Assembly: GCF_963169125.1 (NCBI RefSeq)
Contig: NC_084796.1
Coordinates: 213,717,948-213,781,947 of the forward strand
From: Humulus lupulus
Lineage: Eukaryota; Streptophyta; Magnoliopsida; Rosales; Cannabaceae
Length of the DNA stretch: 64,000 nt
Direction of reading: 5' to 3'
In this document: positions 46,768 through 59,004 of the stretch, one piece after another
Position numbering within the stretch: the first letter of the stretch is position 1
How the letters are laid out: each line of letters begins with the position of its first letter
Made by a program: the position numbers and the translations under genes
The notes under the pieces: model-generated
Seen by the model: the letters and a program-made list of their open reading frames with translations, nothing else
Told to the model about the DNA's origin: nothing
The model's database searches: none

Positions 46768-48423
46768 CTTACGAGATGTGTAGCGGAATAATGACTATAC
46801 CCTTTGGATTCCCTAACATTTTGTCCTTGTTGAATGCTAGTTATTGCAAGGAATCCAAACCGCTTTGAAACAAGACCACAGTCTTCCAAGTATTTCTCTA
46901 ACACAACCTAGTATTTGTGTGGGCAAGTCTCAACACATGAGAAGAGAATTCATAGAGAGAAAACTAAGAGAGAGTGGGCGGCTAGGTATAGAATATGAGT
47001 AGTGAATTTTTACCTTGTTAAATTCATCTAACCTAGTGCATTCTATAACACTAGTATATATAGGCAATTAGATAAGAGATAAAATAGGTTTTAGTTACTC
47101 ATTTTATTTTAATTATTTAATAATTATAAATAATTAAATACTTGTCAAAATTAACCAATTATAATTTTGACCTTTATTTAATTCATTTTATTAATATTGA
47201 TACCAATATATCAATATTAACAAAATTATCCCAATTGGCTATAGTACTCTTTTTTTTAGACTTTGCAATAAAAACCTCAAATTTTCTTCTATTTCTTTTC
47301 ACACAAAATATCAATAAATAATTTAACATTATTTATTTTCATTGACCTAGTCAATATGATATTTTTATAATTAATAATTAAATTAATTATTCAAGACTAC
47401 TAGGTTCATTTTGATAAGAGATGACATGGGGACCATGGATCCATGAACTCAAGCTCCAATAAGTTACCATGAGTTTATTTATAACAAATAATCTCACTAC
47501 CTTATTAATTTCTCGTGATTCTACTATAGACTCAAAATTTCACTTTTGAATTCATAGAACGTTTTACACTAAATGTAAATACGTTATCCATTGTTATAAC
47601 TATAACCGTCATTCAATCCTCTATGTATGATCTACTAATGAGACATGTGCAAATTGTCGTTTTGCTCCTCATTGGTATTTTATCCTTAACTCCCTCTAAG
47701 TTCCTTGTAAATGATATTTCCGTAAACTTAATTACAGAAATGAGTACTTTATCATTTAACATTTGAACCAAGCTATAAGGAAATCATCGTTTCACTTCTT
47801 AAACGGAAGCTATAGATTTCATGTCTATGATAAATACTCCCACTCAATTATACTACCAAATCTCCAATATGTAAGTATGAGCTAGTCCGTAGGGTAAGCT
47901 GGTAACGAACAAATCAAAAGACTTGTATAGTACAATTAGCAGAATATTAATCACTCAGAATTAAGATAGAATTGACATATTGTCAACGTTGTGATATGAT
48001 TAGATTAAATAATAATGACACTTACTTATCTTATCAATAATCAATATCGGACCAGTCCAATGTAACAAAATACATTCGATCTTATCTACTTGGTCAATGT
48101 CTTGGATAAGATATCACACCCCGAATGTGTAAGTAGATCATTCGTAGATTGCCAAATCAGTGAAAATCCAGTGTATTGATTTAATCTTAAGACTTGTTCT
48201 TTTGAACATATAATTACAATTATAATCTACTGTGACCTAGTCACTATAATTGTAATTATTTATATGTTTGGAATTTTATAAATGGTTGTATTATTCAAAT
48301 AATTGTGTAATAAAACAAGCAAGCAACACAGTTGTCAAACTAAATGATTTCTACTTCTTTTATTGACAATATAAAATTGTGTTACATGTCTGACATGATT
48401 TTATAAAGACATAAAACCTAACA

Positions 48424-49160
48424 AAAAATTGTTAATTAACTTCGCTAAGTTGTATCCACTTTTCACTGAGTAATTTCCATGATTGGTACAGTGCTAGAGT
48501 CATGAGTCTTCATACTCAAAATGACTAAGAGGTATAGACATTATGCACTCTGCATCAGCTGTATTAAAGGTCTGATGTACAACTGCTATGTTCTAGTTTC
48601 CTGACACATTCAAAAGGTCTGAGACACTTAAGGTGTCAGATGTGGGTATTGTACTTGGTATAAAAGATGGTGGACGTGGTAACCACGGATCACTAAAGGC
48701 CTTTGTATTGATTCCATTGCCAATGTGGTACCTATGTCCTTTTAGTAAGAAATCTCTCCCCCAAAGAATACCATGCGAAGTCATAGATGGATAAAAACCT
48801 TCTTTTTCCACTAAAATGTTGGAATTTTTGAAATATCTCTCTTTGATCACTTGAGCAATGAGTGAAGAAGGAATAACTAGGATCTGCCATGCTTGTTCAG
48901 CTAAAAGAGGTTGGTTATATTGGAAAATCTTCTAAAACCCAACCCTCCATCACTTTTTGGTTGGCACATCTTATGCAAAGACTTCCAATGAATTTTCTTC
49001 CTAGTATCACTTGAATTGAATCCCACCAATATCTCGCTGTCAGACTTTCAATTTCTTGACATAGACCCTGTGAAGTCTTGTCCAAATTATTTCTTTTATT
49101 GTCCTGAACATTGCATTCTTATTTTTTCCACCCACCATTTGAAACCCCAAATAATTCTCT
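48424..49160 (-). pseudogene. LINE ORF2 C-terminal region
   Basis: Plant L1-type features: an early NYLGFQMVGGKNKN-like segment, HWKSLHKMCQPKSDGGLGF in a shifted frame, LLAEQAWQIL, then KERYFKNSNILVEKEGF and GRDFLLKGHRYHIGNGINT (ORF 48850-48593), a WLPRP motif, and GNYSVKSGYNLAK before the Copia LTR boundary. Several stops and shifts. This is the region between RT and the C-terminal RNase H/zinc-finger part. Confidence 0.8.
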
Positions 49161-49208
49161 ATAGTTGTTGCGATAATTAAAGCTACGCAAGTATACGTAA
49201 TCGCTTTT

Positions 49209-49446
49209 GTAGTTTATTTCGGTAAGACCGATATCGTTCCCACGGAGACTGATTTATCAATTACTAAATAATTAATTTTTAGTTTCTATTTGACTAATGA
49301 AAATTGGATTTGTGAATTTTGAATTTTGTAGTTTATTTCGGTAAGACCGATATCGTTCCCACGGAAACTGATTTATCAATTACTAAATAATTAATTTTTA
49401 GTTTCTATTTGACTAATGAAAATTGGATTTGTGAATTTTGAAAACA
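49209..49446 (-). repeat. 119-bp tandem duplication inside LTR H
   Basis: GTAGTTTATTTCGGTAAGAC begins at 49209 and again at 49328. The two units are almost identical (one difference in CACGGAGAC/CACGGAAAC). Confidence 0.9.
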
Positions 49447-50098
49447 AGAAAACAGAAATAAATGAAAATTGCATAAATCAAATAATAATAAGAACACAAG
49501 GATTAAATTCACTGTAAAATAATTAGGAATCCTAATTTTCTCTACTATCCACTCTATTAATAATCTTCAATGCAATTACTACTGAAACTCTTCTCACTGA
49601 AATGATAGGCATGCAAGAGTGTTAACTATTTGAGTTAAGAAATAGAAAACTCGACCTAATGTGAATTCCCTATATTTCTATGGTCAATTCAAACAATAGG
49701 AAGCAATGAATACAACCCTAAATCACATAAACCAATTTGATACTCTCGTTCTAAATTGAAATCTATGTCTATTCAATTTTAGCATATTCAAATATCACTT
49801 TTCAGATTTTGATTCAAATTCATAAATCATATGTAAAAGGTGCGCAGTCAATTACATACACAATAAACACAAATTGAATAGATTTCAGATGAAGAAGAAA
49901 TAGATAAATGCATTAAATCATAATAGAGTTTCAAGAGAGTCAATTAAAAAACCTAAACAGAAATTTAGTTCATAAACATGACTAAATCAAACATAAACAT
50001 AGAATCAAAAGATAAAGAAAAAGAACTCTAGGTTTTTGTTTCTTCTCTAGCCTCCTTGCTTAATCTGATCTCCTCCTCTAAAAACGTCATTAAAGAAG

Positions 50099-50106
50099 CT
50101 TTTATA
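50099..50106 (-). promoter_or_regulatory. TATA box of LTR H
   Basis: TATAAAAG on the minus strand, about 70 bp downstream of the GC-rich island. Confidence 0.55.
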
Positions 50107-50991
50107 GACCCTAATTCATTTTTGCATGAAAAGACAAGATTACCCCTGAAAATTCCCCTAAATTGTGTTTTCGTATGGACCCTAGCGCTGGGGCGCCACG
50201 GGATAGCGCTGTAAATAAGTCTCAAAACACGTTTCTGGAAAATTGATGGCGCTGGGGTGCTGAAACGTAGCACCTAGGCGCTATAACCCGCATCAAAATA
50301 TGCTCTCTATTTCTCGGCAGCGTTGGGGCCCTGGTTTGTAGCGCTGGGGCGCTACTTTGCACAGAATAAAACTGACTCGTTTTGAATAGCCTGCAGCGTC
50401 AGCTCATCGTATTTTGATCATAACTCCTTCAATATAACTCCGAATTGAATGATTCAAAAAGATATGGAAAGATAAAAGAAATATCTACAACATATATTTT
50501 AGAAGTGTTTCCAGAAAGTGAATAAATTCTAGTACAAATTCGGCTTAAAGTCTCAGACTTGTGTTATAGAACATAAACGACGTGTGTTGAGCCTCTTTAA
50601 TGTAGTATCTTCCACACATAATGTCTTGAAACTCCACAATCAACACTAAATCCATCTTTTTCATCACATTCAACATGTTTCTTCTCATCTCATGCCATAT
50701 TATGTACTTGACCATTAAAACCTGAAACAAAAAGAAAACAAGCGTAAATCTGCACTAAACAATCCTAAATAACTAAAAAACACAACCTAAAACGATCTCT
50801 AAAACAAACCTAAAATGACCCTAACAATAGTATCACTCATCTGCATATTAAGAGCTCCAACAAAAAAATTGCAAATCTGATCCGTTGTATTCGATGAGAA
50901 ATAGATAAGAGATTTGTTAAAACTTTTGACCTGTATAGTGGAAAAATATATTAACATGTTATAACTATTATTACAACAAAAAAGTAATTAT

Positions 50992-51504
50992 TGTTGGATT
51001 TAAATACTATTTTATGGGCACATATGTATAATGTATAATGTTATTATAAAGTGTGATATAAAATTAAGTGACCAATTATGTTATAAATATCATAGGGTAT
51101 TAAAGTGTCATTGATTTAATGTGTAGAAACAAGAAAGTAAATTTTTAATTTTATAATGGGCAAAATTGGAAATCACTAATTATAAATTAGGGTTGTGGTC
51201 CCCTATATATATGTATTATTCTATTCTGTCTGTAATCTCATTAGCAGACAAGAAAAAAGAGAGACTCTTCTCTCATAGAGATACATATTATATAAGAAGA
51301 TCTAAACTCTCTGTGCAATCTTCAACAATGGCCTCAGGTTAGTGCTTCCGCTTTTATGTTAATATTCTTCTTTAATTTAGCAAAGGATCTATAGAATTAT
51401 GATTTAGGATTTCTAATTTATACATTTATAATGACATGATTTTGGATTATGTGTTGGAGATTATTATTTGTTCATGTTATTTGAGTGTATTAGAAATTCT
51501 AACA
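50992..51504 (+). mobile_element. Solo LTR I (Copia type), 513 bp
   Basis: TGTTGGATTTAAATAC to AATTCTAACA, with ATTAT at 50987-50991 and 51505-51509. CTATATATATG near 51212 may be the TATA box. Downstream, AACAATGGC (ATG 51328) matches the plant start-codon consensus and is followed ten bases on by the splice-donor-like CAG|GTTAGT. It sits in the LINE RT region. Confidence 0.88.
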
Positions 51505-51509
51505 ATTAT

Positions 51510-52394
51510 ATAATGAATAAAAATGGAATATACCTGGCCTAAAAAATTAGAATAGATTGAGAAAATTTGTTGTACACTTTGCAAAGATCTAGCATTCACG
51601 ACAAAATGAATTAGGCTATCATCTGCAAAGAATAAATGGCTAATGGATGGAGACTATCTCGATGAATTTCTGCTTGCCGAATAAGCGTCAATAGGCCTTC
51701 TGCACATATCAAGAACAAGTATGGTGAAAGGGGATCACCTTGTCCCAGTCCTTTAGTTGGGATTACTTCGATGTGGATTGTTTCATTAATCTGAAAGGAG
51801 TATCTAACCAATGTTAAACATTTCATAACCATATTTATCCAAAGAATATTAAACCAAATTTTAGAATCATTTTTTCAACAAAATCCCTTCAATCATATCA
51901 GAAGAGCTTTACTCATATCCAGTTTCATAGTTGCATAACACATTTTCCCTCACTTTTTCAGTTTTAGATTATGAAGGACTCATAGGCAATGAGGGCATTA
52001 TTATTATTGAGTCGTCCAAAGATGAAAGCACTCTGATTCTGATTTATGATTGACGACATATATTATTTTATCTATTTATTAGGACTTTTGAGATTATTTT
52101 GTATAGGACGTTGAAAGGTTGATCGGTCTAAACTTTCTTATAGTAATAGGTTCTTTAACTTTAGGGATGAGTGTGATTAATGAGGAATTAATGAGCCACA
52201 TATCAGCTATTCCATATAAGCAGTCCAGAACTGTTTTAGTGACTAGTGGGTCCAACAATCTTCCAATGTTGTTGATAAAACAATGCATTCATATCATCCA
52301 GGCTAGGTCTTCTTAGAAGGCGTGCTAAACACAACTTTTTCTAATCTCATCAATAGAGAATGGTGCTATTAACAATGTGTTCATTTCATCTGAT
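51510..52394 (-). pseudogene. LINE ORF2 reverse transcriptase core
   Basis: Minus-strand blocks: MNTLLIAPFSIDEIRK (just inside the hAT boundary), INSSLITLIPKVKEPITIRK and FRPINLS (52288-52094), then IPTKGLGQGDPLSPYLFLIC and AEGLLTLI (51832-51611), and the catalytic FADDSLI in the next frame (about 51640). Together these are RT motifs of plant L1 elements. The stretch between FRPINLS and GLGQGDP is partly deleted or frame-shifted. Confidence 0.85.
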
Positions 52395-55300
52395 CAGGAC
52401 CGGCCTAAGGTTTTTTGGGGCCTTGGGCAAAATTTTAAAATGAAGCCTTTGATGAAGAAGAAAAAAACTATATTAATAATATTAATATATCATCCAAATT
52501 TAAATAATTTTTTTACACCCACATAATAAAGTCAAATATTCTAAATAAAAGTACTACAAATTTATTATTCAAAGTTGTAGATGAATTCTCCAATAAGCAA
52601 ATTTTCTTCTCCAACTTTTTCACAACGAACAATCTCCAAGCCATAGAACCTAATAAGAATATCAATTAAAACAAAATGATTAAAAAAGAATAAACAACAA
52701 TAATTGATTCATTTAAAAATTTATCTTTCTTGCTTTTTGGGATGCAAATTTGTTAATCAAATCATTGTATTCAAGTTTATCTAGTAAATTATGCTCAATA
52801 GACAACATTGCCAATCCACTCAATCGTTCTTTCAACATATAGTTGATCTTAAATAAGACTTTATCAATTTCAATTTTGAAAAACTTCTCTCTGCTGAAGC
52901 AACTGATACAGGAATAGTTAGCAATATTCTATAAGCAATGTATGCATTTGGAAATGAATCAATCTTTTTTATGTAATCAAGTATTTCAATCGAACTACTA
53001 TTTTCATTTGGAAAAATTTCTCTCAACACTTTTAATTCCGAAAACAAATCTAAACCATCAATATTAGAAAATCCATTATATTTTAATATATTTTCGAGAT
53101 TTAAAGAATGCTATTTTAAAGCATCTTCATTCAATGCTTTTAGTTTCTTCAAATTGAATAAAAATCCAAAATGTTTGCATACACTTGAAATTGTTCAAAT
53201 CTATTTCTAAGTGAACAAATAATTTGATCAATCATGAAAAAATAGTCAATCTGAAATGATTCTTCATCAGATTTTACTATATCATCATCATCAATTATTT
53301 TATCAAATTGTTTTTTCCTACGAATCAAACGCTTTCACAAAATTTAGGCTCAATTTCCATCTCATTTGCCATTTCTTTAGCTGAATCATAGCATAAACAA
53401 ATTCATCTTTCCTATAATTTTCAAAATAAGAAAGAAAGCCATCTAACTGATTTATAGCATTGTCAATATCCATATTTTTACATTGTAAATTTTTTCTAAT
53501 TGAATTGACAACAAACAAAATATCAAACCAAATAGTCTAACAAAAATTCAAAATTCTCTAATTCATAGGTTGGTAGACATTTAGCTTCACTCTTTATTTT
53601 AGGATCATCACTTGTTTCTGCTAGTTCAAGCATTTTTGGAGTTTGAAATCTAATTGCCTTAACACTTTCAATACGATTTTCCCAACGAGTTTAAGACAAT
53701 GATTTCACAGTCAAACTAGATATATTATTTTTCAATATTGTCCATCACTTAGGTGAAGAAGAGAATAATGAATATATACGTTGTAAAACACCAAAATATG
53801 ATACAGCTTTAACACAAGAATTAGCAACATCACAAAGTACTAAATTAAGATTATGACAACCACAAGGTGTATATAATGCTCTAGGATTTAACTCTAATAA
53901 TCTCTTTTGTACACCTGGGTGCTTTCCTTTCATGTTAGATTCATTATCATATCCTTGTCCTTTTATGTCATTAATGTCAAGTTTCAAATTTTCAATTTCT
54001 TTTGTGAGTTCACTAAAAAGTCCTTTTCCAGAAGTATCACCCACCTTTAAAAATCCCAAAAAATATTCTTCCACTCTTATTGGACTAGTTGAGATATCTA
54101 CACACCTCAATATAAGAGACATTTGTTCTTGATGACTTAAATCAGGAGTACAATCAAGTATAACTGAAATAATATTTTGCTTCTTTGAATTTTTTCAAAA
54201 TTGTATTTTTCACTTCACTAGCTAATAATTGAATCAACTCATTTTGAATTCTATGTCCCAAATAATGATTATGAATTTCACTATTTTGAATATGTCAGAC
54301 ATGTTCTTGCATAATTGGATCAAATTCAGCAATCATTTCAATTAAACTCAAAAAATTACCATTGTTCTCTTGGTAGATCTTTTCATTATTTCCACGAAAT
54401 GCCAAATTATTCTTAGCTAGACTTTTTACAATAGCAATTATTCTTACTAAAATATTCCTCCAATGTTTCTTCTCCTTATTAATTCGTTCTTGCACACTTT
54501 TATCTATTGTTTTATTATTTGCAAGTCTCAATTCTAAGTCAATCCAAGCATTCATGTTAACAATATGCTCATTACTTGTTTCATGTGTTTTAAGCCTAGC
54601 ACCAAGATTTTTCCATTCCTTAATTCCTTCATTGCCTAATTGATTCATATTATTAGTAGAATTAGAATGAAATAATTTGCAACAAAAACAATACACCTTG
54701 TCAAAATCCTTAGAATATACCAACCATCTTCTATCATATGTTTCCCCATTCGATAATTTTCTCATGTAATAAAAAGTGGAAAAATGCCTAGAATTTTCAT
54801 CTTTTGGAAAAATTATATCATTTATTCTAATTGGACATTTTTCTACTAACAAATCTCTTAATTTAGTATCAATAATTTTCCACCATCCGAGATCATAAAT
54901 ATTATAAGAAACATCACTACTCAAATTACCATGAACATCCTTTCTTTCTATATCAATTTCATTTTCAATAATAAATTCTTGACCAACTTCATTAACAATT
55001 ACATCATCATTCTCATTCTCTAAGTTCTTTTCTACCATAATTTCCTCATCCTCTAGTGATTTCAAATAATTTTTTTCAATTGTTTCACTACTCAAATTCA
55101 ATGCATCATTCTTGCTACTTAAAATAAATTTATCAAGAGCTCCTTTTTGTGATTGAACTAAACTTTCTATTCTTTTTTTCCTTTTTAGTTTCTCATATCC
55201 TGAAGCATATTTTCAATTAGATATATTTTTTCTGACTTTAAAACTATTACATCGAATAAGAAAACTAGTAAGCAAATCAAAATATAATATAACAAGATAG

Positions 55301-55916
55301 AAATAACAAAACAACAATTATAACATTATAAAATATTATTTGAAAAATATTATAAACAAATGAGTAAGAATGATATAACCTGGAGGCTGGAGATTTTTGC
55401 TTTCTAGAAAAATTATGAAGAAAGATTTTGATTCTTGAATCCAAATGCTTAAAGAAAGAATCCATATGAGAGAATTTCACTTTTAGAGAATAAGAGAAAT
55501 AAAATAGTGTATTATGAAAATTGTAATAGGAATATATATACACATATATTTTAAGGGTATATTAATAAAATTAGATCTATCAATTACTAAACCAACGGTA
55601 TAATTTGAAACGTTAACCTATAATTAATGACAATTTCTACTAACAAGAAAAAAAATAACTTTAGAATATATATTGTTATTACATTGGAAATGAAAAATAA
55701 AATAAATTAAAGTCAAAAGAAGTTAATCAATACCTATTTTTTCTCACTAAACCCTATAATTTATGACTCACCACTTTAAAATTTTAAAAAAAAAGTTAAC
55801 CGAGTATAATAAATATCTTAAATTTTGAAATATATTTAATGTATATGGTATAAGAAAATGTGCCTCCTATATTTTAGGCCTACCTCACTTGGCCTTTAAG
55901 TGAGGCCGGCTCTTCA
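52395..55916 (-). mobile_element. hAT DNA transposon, 3.5 kb, decayed
   Basis: Ends CAGGACCGGCC at the left and GGCCGGCTCTT at the right, the inverted CAGRGCCGGCC-type termini of a plant hAT group. The 8-bp duplication reads CATCTGAT (52387-52394) and AATCTGAT (55917-55924), one mismatch. It lies within LINE ORF2. The transposase is on the minus strand and broken. Confidence 0.85.
52713..55465 (-). pseudogene. hAT transposase, TTF/DUF4371 type, with hATC domain
   Basis: A short first exon starts MDSFFKHLDSRIKIF (ATG 55465), with a likely donor in the RLYHSY region and an acceptor TTCAG near 55210. The main exon gives an acidic lead, then the TTF-type zinc-finger region (FSTFYYMRKLSNGETYDRRW, VYCFCCKLF, WKNLGARLKTHETSNEH). 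Next come the DUF4371/RNase-H-like core pieces ([50 protein letters not shown]), and near the end the dimerisation domain (LLTIPVSVASAERSFSKLK). Stops and frameshifts lie between the pieces (for example around 54290, 53740, 53530), so it is inactive. The last codon is at 52713. Confidence 0.88.
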
Positions 55917-55924
55917 AATCTGAT

Positions 55925-56241
55925 ATCACTTGTTAAATCTTCACTGAGCACACATCCACACATACATATAAAATAAAATAAAATAAAATAAATAAAAAAA
56001 GGCTAATAGTATAATATATGTTCATACTTTCAAATTTTTTTATATTATTTGAAATTTGTTTTTAAAGTTTGTCATCATACGAGAGCATGATGCCACGTAA
56101 TTTTTATTTATGTATAATTGTTCTTTTTTTAGGTGAATGACTTATCAATTGTTTATATAAAAAAAATTGAAAATTTAGGGAATGCATTTGTATGCTTTTG
56201 AATTTTTAGTTGTTAGTGATATATATATATATATTTATATA
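55925..56241. other. LINE edge, AAAAT microsatellite and AT-rich gap
   Basis: LINE homology fades by about 55968. An (AAAAT)n tract follows to about 56000. The rest is AT-rich without features. Confidence 0.45.
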
Positions 56242-56717
56242 CTAGTATAAAATAATCTCTAATGCACGTTTGTTTAGTTGTATTGAAAAAATGTGTGAAC
56301 TTAGTTTTATTTTTTAACTTTCGTATTAAAATTTATTATTTAATCAAGGGTAGGTAACCATTTGGTACAATATATTTTTGTAAAGTATCGTTTTGGTACC
56401 CTATATTTGCAAAAATATGGGTATCAAATGAGTAAATTTCCTATAATCAGTGTCATATATTTTAAAAGACAATATTTAATTTAATGTATGACATAAAGAT
56501 ATTACTAAAAAATATTGTTGGAATTCAAACAATAAAATTGTTGATAAGTGTTTGGTAGTTTTGTTTCCGAACGAGTGATTTTACTATTGAACGGTTTTAA
56601 ATGGTAGACTTTTGTAAATAAAAAAATAGAAATAAAATTGTCTATAGTTTAATAAAGAATGTGATTTTGTCTGAATAAATAAATAAATGAAGAAATGAAT
56701 TAATTTGTGTTTGTAAT

Positions 56718-58793
56718 TTAGGATGATGATTCATCCTTATTGTCATCTTGTGCGGCTTCAATGGAGAGAATAATGAAATGCTTGTATTTGACATTCTTCA
56801 TTTTTTCTTCATTTGCAGACAATTTGATTGTCTATTTTTTTGTTGCTAATTTATTCGCAACACTTTCAATGTATTAAGGAATTTCCTACAAGAACAATTT
56901 AGAGTTGGTTTATAGAAATTATGGATTTTTTTCATATGTATTATTTTGAAATGTAGTCATATTTATTCTTACCTCTGTAGAATTTTCCATCAACTGGACT
57001 GCAGAACTACCAAATGTCTCTTCTACTACTTCTCCGAACATAACAACATCGAGCTTTCCAGTATCATCTTCTAGTTGCATATATGCCCTAGCACTTAAAA
57101 TGTATTTAAATATATTAGTTTTAATGTGAATATTAATTTTTTAAAATTTACAATTTATTTATAAATTTAAATAAAATCAACTCACTGTGGTGTGGGGGTG
57201 CCTCACTGTTTATAGTTTGGATTTTCGCAAACAATTATTTCATCATACTTATGTCGTATTTTTCTATGGCATGTCACACACGACATGTAATAATACATTT
57301 GGGCATAATCAATTAAATGTATCTTTGCTTCTATCCAAAAGTATGTTTTCTACATCATATAAGAATTGTTCTTTAGAAAGTTAAAAAATTGTACTTTGTT
57401 ATTAAATTTAAATAAAAAAGTAATATTTACCTCCAGAGGTTGCAAAGCCTTCATCGCACAGGGAATATCACAAATCTTCACGATTTTTTGAAGCCCAATA
57501 AATGATAGAGCAGTAGATGGACGTGTCAACGATATTTCAATGATACTTTCGATTTTCAGTGTATTATTATTCGCCCTTTAGAATAAAAAGTGAATAGTAA
57601 TAAAAGTTAATAAATATAGGAAGATTGTATGAAAATAATATAATTAAATGTAATGTAATTTGAGCAATATGTGTATTTTAATATGCGAGTATTACCATTG
57701 CTTCAATGCAGTTGCCTCTAGAATTTGAGGATTGATTGTGAAGGTACTTGATGAACGTGATGATAGGGACAATCCTGTGTTCAAATTGAGATTTATATTA
57801 ATGAAAGTATATCGAAGATATAAGAATATATAAGTTATGTATTTCTAAGTACCTCTATATGTTCGAACAACTATTTGTGTTCTCAATATTATTAGGTATT
57901 CTTCAATAATTTTTGTTATTGTTTGGTATTCGTCTTGGACAAATCGACCCCACATAGTCAATTTTATTGGGTTGAAGCTGACAAATTAGATTGAATAAAA
58001 AATGTTGATGTACATTTTGTAAAGTAATATCAATACTGAATTTAATTGAAAGTATGTTTTTCTTTTTTTACCTTTCATCGATAAGATATATCTCTTGGAT
58101 TGTTTGTTGTTGAAATTTTGTGGTTATCTCTTTTGTTGATTCAATCTGGATTGCAACAGCTAAGAAATCTACATATTGAAATAACAAAATGGTTATTTTG
58201 ATGATAATCAATTTGTATAAGAATTAAATTTGAAATACATATTCGTTCAGCTGAGTCTTTGTAAGAGTGCAAGTCTGTAAATGGAACAATGTTATATTTT
58301 GGCTCCTCTATTTGATTGTCTTGTTCTTCTACATCTTCTATTAGTGTTCTTGAGTTGAGGGTCCAATCATATTCATATGTTCCAATCTTGTACTTTGGGT
58401 TGATATTTTTGACAAGGGCGTCATTGATATAATAAGAGTGAAACAATTTTAAAGTGTCCTCCCTAGAGTCAATATCTGTTCCATAAATTACTGATTGGAC
58501 TCAATTCCCCTGAACCAAAATTTAAAGAAATAATGGTTAATATTGTATTATATGAGTTGCAAAGAGGTATGCTACATTCATTTAGGAGAGTATTAGTAGT
58601 TTTCAAACTAATATATATTATAACAAATATGATATCTGCTGGTCGATTAATATTAGATTTTGGTATTTGACTGATGAGTTACGACTTGTTCGCTTTGGAG
58701 ATTTGTCTGCCACAATCATCTTGATTTTCCAAGGTTTTGTATTTGGCGTGATCTCGTTGATTGAGGTACATATTGTCGGCATTTTTTTCCTGT
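56718..58793 (-). pseudogene. RPA70-like single-strand-binding protein of the Helitron
   Basis: Exon-like pieces separated by AT-rich introns. First OB fold: SINEITPNTKPWKIKMIVAD (58793-58618), then KLFHSYYINDALVKNINPKY (58446). Second OB fold: MWGRFVQDEYQTITKIIEEY (about 57950) and TFTINPQILEATALKQW (about 57700). A zinc-ribbon-like segment (YMSCVTCHRKIRHKYDEIIV, about 57260) is followed by LEDDTGKLDVVMFGE (about 57070) and a Lys/Glu/Asp-rich tail ending at TAA 56718-56720. RPA70 proteins bind single-stranded DNA, and plant Helitrons are known to carry such genes. Stops occur in some exons (for example near 56830). Whether it could be spliced to a product is uncertain, so I call it a pseudogene. 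Confidence 0.7.
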
Positions 58794-59004
58794 AAAGATA
58801 GAAGAATATTACACACATAAATATAATGTATTTGAATTATTAATTTATGAAATAATGGAATAATAGAATAATGGATTGAAAATAGATTAATAAAATTTGT
58901 GAATGTTACCTACGTAAACATTAATTTAAACATGATGATGATAATAATTCTGTATACACAATATTTTTGGTATAGTTTTTGTCAAGTTTATCAGTAGTCA
59001 CTGG

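Larger units (their letters stand above)
40255..48423 (-). mobile_element. Copia LTR (about 1.8 kb) split by a non-coding LTR element
   Basis: Minus strand TGTTAGGTTTTATGTC (48423) to CCTACA (40255). Removing the nested element (40397-46767 plus 5 bp) leaves 1793 bp. It is the same family as the LTR at 10600-12431. The sequence past its 3' end (minus strand ACTAGAATTAGAGCC at 40254-40240) is a decayed primer-binding site, so this was a 5' LTR and not a solo LTR. The downstream gag and pol are not seen. It abuts LINE sequence at 48424, which it interrupts. Confidence 0.7.
49166..50826 (-). mobile_element. Solo LTR H, 1661 bp
   Basis: Minus strand TGTTAGGGTCATTTTAGG (50826) to CGCAACA (49166), with ATAGT at 49161-49165 and 50827-50831. 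Minus-strand TATAAAAG at 50106-50099. A GC-rich island with repeated GCGCTGGGGCGC words is at 50170-50360. It splits the LINE ORF2. Confidence 0.88.
48424..55968 (-). mobile_element. L1-type LINE, decayed, interrupted by two solo LTRs and a hAT element
   Basis: Minus-strand order of ORF2 pieces: 55968-55917 (short), hAT insert, 52394-51510 (RT palm), solo LTR I, 50986-50832, solo LTR H, 49165-48424 (C-terminal region), then the Copia LTR. Each junction falls inside coding homology, and the hAT, H and I insertions have target duplications, so one original LINE copy explains all pieces. The 5' end and the 3' tail are not in view. Confidence 0.75.
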
